Source of the DNA: CALOCV01 sp942491955
Lineage (GTDB): Bacteria; Chlamydiota; Chlamydiia; Chlamydiales; CALOCV01
Length of the DNA stretch: 48,691 bases
NCBI GenBank assembly: GCA_942491955.1
Contig: CALOCV010000005.1
Location: 1-48,691 of the forward strand
Direction: 5' to 3'
In this document: in pieces, positions 44,442 through 48,691 of the stretch
Position numbering within the stretch: the stretch's first letter is position 1
Layout: every line of letters begins with the position of its first letter
Position numbers and translations under genes: made by a program
Notes under the pieces: generated by a model
Told to the model about the DNA's origin: nothing
The model's input: only the letters and a program-made list of their open reading frames with translations
Databases searched by the model: none

Positions 44442-46455
44442 TTACATAAATGCCAATTCCCAATAATAGTAGGAGGAAGGAAGCTTTCCTTGAAGGATTC
44501 CATTTTCGTTATCTATGGGATGTTGAAGAATGTCTTCATAATCGGAATCACGCATACCAGGTATTTTATCGCTTGTAAAAAATTGATCGACATACTGGAG
44601 ATGTTGTTGCCTTGGTTCCGCATTAGGCGAAGAATGTTCCGCCATGAAATGATCGAAAAATTCAGTACCCTGCTTCCATAAACCCAATTCTTTATGATTG
44701 ATCTTTCTGTCCTGTAAATTTTTTAGATGAGCACAAATCGTCTTCCATCGTTCGGTATCTTCCTGATGATGAAAATGAAATCGAGGATTGATTGAATTCA
44801 AATCGAGAAGAGGAGGGCGGAAATTGGTCATTTTAAGGGTTAGTGAACGTTCCGATAGCCGGAGGAAAATGCCATGAATGGTCAGTTGCTGCAAAAGCAT
44901 CCAATGAAGATGTCCTCCTTTGTGGAAATTTTCTGAAAAAGTGTCCTGCATGTTTTGATAAAAACGGCTTTGCAGTTCTGATAAAGAGTGGAAAATTGAG
45001 TCGATGTCTCTCTCTGGAATGCTCTCCCAATAATCGTCCATAGGAGGAGGAAGGTGGCGAATCAATGAATAATTTGCCAATGTGACATCGCGAATAGGTG
45101 TTTTCAATTGCAAATGTTTGGCCAATGTCATCGCTAAATATTTTGGGTCTACTGGCACAATTCCTGAATGAGTGATGTCTATGGGATTAGGAAAGGCGAC
45201 AGTGGCATCTGTAGGCCTAAATCGGGGAGTATAACATTGTAAGCCATGCATGGTTTGAAGGGGTTCTTCCCATTCACCGACTGCTTTGGGATCGGGTTTT
45301 TTTCGATCGGTAAGAATTTCTTCAAGAGATGTGCTGATGGCTTCACAATAGGCGAGTTCTTCTGTCGATATAATATGTCGTTCTGTTCCTTTTAATAGAA
45401 GTTGCTGAAAGGATCGTAGACTCTCTCTAAGAAGAGAGATTGCAAAAACATCAGGACGGTTTTTTAGCGTAAGATAGGCTTCTAAAAGGGCATGGGTTTT
45501 TTCGAAAAGAATGATTTTTTTATAGAGATTTTCTGCTTTTTTTTGATTTTTATAATCTAGAGGAAAGGCACGATAAATGCGGTAACGGAGAATCAGGCGA
45601 AAGAGTTGTGCTGGACACGTACCTGCTCGTTGTGGCGTCACCCCCTCATCAGCGACAAGAAGAGGAGCCTTTGCATCCAAAGTTCCGCAAGCTTCTAACC
45701 GTTGGTAAATTTCAGAAGATCGATAGGGCTTTTGATCGGGAGCTTCTTTTCTTGCATAGTCGATGAAGGTGTCAAAAAACAGAGAGGCCTTTTTTTGTTT
45801 GAAGGAAATTTTCGGGAAGTCGAATAGGGTAATATTGCGGAGATATTTTCTCCTTTCCTTGGTAGGAAACTTTGAGGTGCTTTTCGGCTCCATCCCCTTT
45901 GTTTAAGATGTGGGCAAGGATCGATCCATCCTTGGGATCTTTGGAGAAAATAATGGCAAATACGTGGCCGGCAGGATTGGTTTTTGTTCCTGTAACACGG
46001 GCAGAAAGAACGTATTCTCCACGCTTTTCTAAACCTTGATTGATGGCAGCAAGTAATGCATCTCGATCAAAAAAATCTAGAATTTTTTCTGATGTAACAA
46101 GGTCTTCCATGTCTTGCGAAAAATATGGAAGACGATTTATTAAATCCTGAGAAAAAGGAGTTTTCTGCGATTGCAATGCGGTTGCTATTCGCTGCCAACG
46201 GGTATGATTCTGAACAACGTATCCTCCTTCTAAAGAGGTATTTGCAATGAAGGAGTCTCCTAATGCAAGAGCTAGATCTTCCGGGAGGAAGATGTTATTT
46301 CGCAAGAAATCAGCGTAGTCAAAAGTATCGATTTTCGTCTTCCAATCCTGTTTCTTTGTTTCGGCTTGCGATAGATTTATTTGCTGCAGATCCAAAGGCG
46401 AAAAATGGGGGGGTTGGGAAGCAGGAGAACTGGAATTCAGCGAAGAAGGATTCAT
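44442..46455 (-). CDS. Partner protein of the giant ATPase, possible cysteine peptidase, frameshifted
   Basis: About 670 residues from the ATG at 46455 when one base is removed. The first frame ends FLQTKKGLSVF; the second contains FKQKKASLFFDTF. With six instead of seven A in the run (T 45790-45796) the two join as ENFLQTKKASLFFDTFIDYA. The 2014-base span is 671 codons plus one. The N-terminal part has NPAGHVFAIIFS followed by ILNKGDGAEKH, and about 60 residues later QRAGTCPAQLFRLILRYR. The order His-(Asn/Asp)-Gln-Cys resembles papain-like or clan-CE cysteine peptidases, but the match is weak. The C-terminal 400 residues are helical without recognised motif. Its stop lies 225 bases before the GTG of the giant gene on the same strand, so the two probably act together. 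Confidence 0.6.
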
Positions 46456-46700
46456 ATAAATGCCAAATTTATTCAAGTTAAAGGAAATATATTACATTAA
46501 TTGCACGTTTTTGGCAAGCAATTATAGTAAAAGTGTAGGATTGGTATTATGCGTTTTTTTCGCGCAAATCAGAGAAATTGCGCAGAGAAACCACATCGAA
46601 TTTCTTTCGAGGTGTGCGTTTCAAATGGGAGCTCAATGGCTGGCAGGTGGGATTGTGAAGACGTGTGAACGGTTATATAGTGAATTAAATTCTATTTTTC

Positions 46701-47039
46701 ATGACTTTTGTGTACAATAATGAAATGACTTATTCACTTGATCTTAGAAAAAAAGCTCTAAAGTACATTGAAAATGGTGGGACGTGGAAGGCGGCGAGCT
46801 CAATTTTTGATGTCACAACTCGTACATTAGCAAACTGGCTTCGCAAGCAGAAACAACATGACTTAGCCCCAAAAGCTAGGCGCCCAAGTCCAAGCAAAAT
46901 AGACAGTGACAAACTAAAAAAATTTATTCAGGAGCATCCTGATGCTTATCTGAGAGAAATCGCTAAAGAGTTTTGTTCAACAGCACAAGCTGTTTTCTAT
47001 GCCTGTAAAAGGCTGAAAATCACTTTAGAACCTGTTTAA
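46701..47039 (+). pseudogene. IS630-family transposase, N-terminal part (right copy)
   Basis: 112 residues ending EPV, where the last residues are read from the IS5-like end. The helix-turn-helix region is the same as in the left copy. Here the seven-A run keeps the frame through KFIQEHPDAYLREIAKEF and RLKITL. Continuation after the insertion is at 48131. Confidence 0.88.
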
Positions 47040-47307
47040 AATCTTTCTAATCCTGTATAAACAATTATTTTCCAAGACAATTGTAGGTATTTTATGCCCC
47101 ATTGCTATCCTAGCGATATGGATCGTGAACAGTTTAACAAAATTAAACCTCTTCTGGAATCTGCAAGAAAAAAACACGTCCTAGAGCGGTCGACTTATAT
47201 GATGTAATTTGTGGCATTTCATATGTTTGAAAAACCAGTTTACATATGGTCATCCTTGCTTTTGTCGTTTTATTCGTAAAACAGTTTTGAACGAGTTTTT
47301 AGAAAAT

Positions 47308-47591
47308 AAACTACCACAGAGCCCACAGAGAACACAGAGGGAGGACATATAGATTGTTTAGTGCATCCAGAAATGTCTGAAGAAGTTGTAGAGGATCAGG
47401 TAATTATAGAAATTAAATCTGTGAATGGAATAGCTCTAATACACGAAGCACAACGACTATCTTATTTAAAGCTCTATGGAACTTGTGCTCGAGGATTGCT
47501 GATCAATTTTAATGTGAAACGATTGGTAGAAGGCATTCGTCGAATGAAAATATAACCCTCTCTGTGCTCTCTGTGGGCTCTGTGGTAGTTT
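47308..47591 (+). mobile_element. GxxExxY mini-element with terminal inverted repeats (right copy)
   Basis: Starts AAACTACCACAGAGCCCACA and ends with its complement. Nested inside the IS5-like element as in the left copy. Confidence 0.75.
47361..47555 (+). pseudogene. GxxExxY-family protein, N-terminally truncated (right copy)
   Basis: 64 residues, nearly identical to the left copy (one visible change, GIALIHEA for GIPLIHEA). Keeps VIIEIKSV and the following helix but lacks the GxxExxY helix, so both composite copies inherited the same truncated state. Confidence 0.7.
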
Positions 47592-47594
47592 TTA

Positions 47595-48125
47595 TTGCTG
47601 AGAATGGTTGGAGAGGTCCGACAAAACAATGGTCGGAAAGAGAAAACCAGTTTTATAATAATTGATGCGCAAAGCGTTAAAAATACCGATACAGCTGAGA
47701 GTAAAGGGTATTATGCAGGAAAAAAAATTTCAGGGATAAAACGACACATCGCTGTAGACACCCAAGGATTACCTCATGCAATTCATATAACTACAGCAAA
47801 TATTACAGATAGGAAAGGAGCGCTAGAAGCATGTTCATTGAAGAAGAGTTTTTTATCTGAAGTAAAAAACGTTTTAGCTGATGGAGGATACTCTGGAGAA
47901 CCATTTTCAGATGGTATTCAAGAGATATTGGGTTGTCCAGTAGAAATAGCCAAGAGAAATGAATTGCATACTTTTAAAGTGATTCCCAAAAGATGGGTTG
48001 TGGAACGTTCTTTTAGCTGGCTTGAAAAGTGTAGAAGATTATGGAAAAACTGTGAAAGAAAGCTAAATACTAGCTTAACTATGGTAGTCTTAGCATTTGT
48101 AGTTCTTCTTTTAAAAAGATTTTAA
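47595..48125 (+). pseudogene. IS5-family transposase, C-terminal catalytic part (right copy)
   Basis: 176 residues with IIDAQSVKN, LADGGYSG and the VVERSFSWLEKCRRLW Glu region. It differs from the left copy at a handful of positions (YYAG, LKKSFLSEVKNV). The N-terminal part is separated by the GxxExxY element, so no full-length transposase is made. Confidence 0.88.
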
Positions 48126-48130
48126 ACAGG

Positions 48131-48690
48131 TTCTTAAAAAAAAGACGCCATTCTACAAAGAAAGAGATGATGAGAAACGAAAAAAGTTTACAGAGGAAAT
48201 AGAAAAGATTCCGAAAAAAGATCGCGTATATGTAGATGAGAGCGGAATCAATAAATATTTATACAGAGAGCGTGCAAGGTCTCATCGAGGGAATCAAATT
48301 TATGGAGCCGCTTCAGGATTAAGGTACGCTCGTGAAAGTTTTATTGCTGCAAAGATAGAGTCTCACATTCTGGCCCCTTTTTGCTTCACCGGGACATGCG
48401 ATACAAGGATGTTTAACACCTGGTTGAAACAATTTCTGATTCCTGAGCTCAAGGTAGGTCAAGTGGTTATTATGGATAATGCAAGTTTCCATAAATCACA
48501 AGAAACTCAACAATTGATAGAACAAGCGGGTTGCAAAGTGTTATTTCTACCCCCTTATTCACCAGATTTAAATCCCATCGAAATTTTTTGGGCAAATTTT
48601 AAAAAGATGGTTCAAGTAAATTTAGAGCAATTAAAAACCCTAGCTAAAGCAATTGATTTTTCATTTTTGACTGTTATGGGGTGTGCATGA
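48131..48690 (+). pseudogene. IS630-family transposase, C-terminal part (right copy)
   Basis: Reads KKKTPFYKERDDEKR to TVMGCA with the DDE residues in YVDESG, IMDNASFHKS and NPIEIFW, all present. The stop TGA lies at 48688-48690, one base before the window end. Separated from its N-terminal part (46701-47039) by the IS5-like insertion. Confidence 0.88.
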
Positions 48691-48691
48691 A

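Larger units (their letters stand above)
47028..48133 (+). mobile_element. IS5-like element, internally rearranged (right copy)
   Basis: Inverted ends GAACCTGTTTAAAATCTTT at both sides, TTA direct repeats outside (47025-47027, 48134-48136). The transposase start is at 47094 (MPHCYPSDMDREQFNK). In this copy seven A near 47166-47172 cause an early frame break, while the left copy has eight and reads on through ARKKTRPRAVDLYDV. 1106 bp against 1109 bp in the left copy. Confidence 0.85.
46678..48691 (+). mobile_element. IS630-family composite (right copy, cut by window end)
   Basis: Same structure as 9226-11261 but in opposite orientation. Starts TAGTGAATTAAATTCTATTT right after a TA (46676-46677). 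The window ends 22 bases before the expected other inverted repeat. The preceding stretch 46477-46677 shows no gene. Confidence 0.9.

Noticed and set aside
45772..45893. Overlap of two separate genes at the ATPase partner locus
   Set aside because: The 122-base overlap, absence of a good ribosome site for the second frame and a seven-base homopolymer at the switch favour one frameshifted gene.

Overview
The window looks like chromosome of a non-Chlamydiaceae member of the phylum Chlamydiota (a Parachlamydia/Waddlia/Simkania-type intracellular bacterium). The best evidence is gene order: acpP-fabG-fabD-fabH, recR, bamA, ompH/skp and lpxD lie together as in Chlamydia trachomatis (CT236-CT243). 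glmM-glmS and the alpha/beta-hydrolase next to a long PPi-dependent phosphofructokinase also recall known chlamydial neighbourhoods (CT815-816, CT205-207). This assignment rests on remembered gene order and protein motifs, not on a database search.

Layout. 1-9.1 kb (+): end of an unknown gene, glmM-glmS (UDP-GlcNAc precursor supply), a Nudix hydrolase with a 1-nt frameshift, a putative clan-CE cysteine protease (effector-like), then an operon of alpha/beta hydrolase, pfp and a signal-peptide-bearing GH3 hexosaminidase. 9.2-11.3 kb: a nested mobile element, with an IS630-family element interrupted by an IS5-like element that is itself interrupted by a small GxxExxY element. 11.3-18.5 kb: lineage-specific hypothetical genes, a quinone-oxidoreductase-like MDR enzyme and a membrane-anchored lipase-like hydrolase. 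18.4-26.6 kb: lgt, tRNA-Pro(UGG), an unusual Ser/Thr kinase, a Sel1/TPR-like protein, a GH15 glucoamylase/trehalase-like enzyme and a coiled-coil protein. 26.6-34.6 kb: outer-membrane biogenesis genes (lpxD, ompH, bamA), recR, and the fatty-acid synthesis operon fabH-fabD-fabG-acpP, closed by a strong terminator. 34.8-37.1 kb: a tandem array of a GxxExxY gene bounded by terminal inverted repeats. 37.3-46.5 kb (-): a giant helicase-like ATPase of about 2300 residues preceded by a partner protein with His and Cys boxes. 46.7 kb to the end: a second copy of the nested IS composite in opposite orientation, cut by the window edge about 22 bp before its end.

Three themes run through the window. (1) Six genes, including lpxD and bamA (essential in well-studied Gram-negative bacteria), are each broken by exactly one single-base indel, five of them in homopolymers; the two IS copies also differ in homopolymer length. 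Base-calling error is the simplest explanation, though one site is a canonical -1 slippery heptamer. (2) There is a rich set of small repeats: two MITE-like palindromes, three dispersed repeat families and two distinct GxxExxY mini-elements with inverted-repeat ends. (3) Several genes look like host-interaction factors: a C48-like protease, a kinase, Sel1/TPR and coiled-coil proteins, and the giant ATPase locus.

The inverted IS composites flank about 35.4 kb and could mediate inversion of everything between them.
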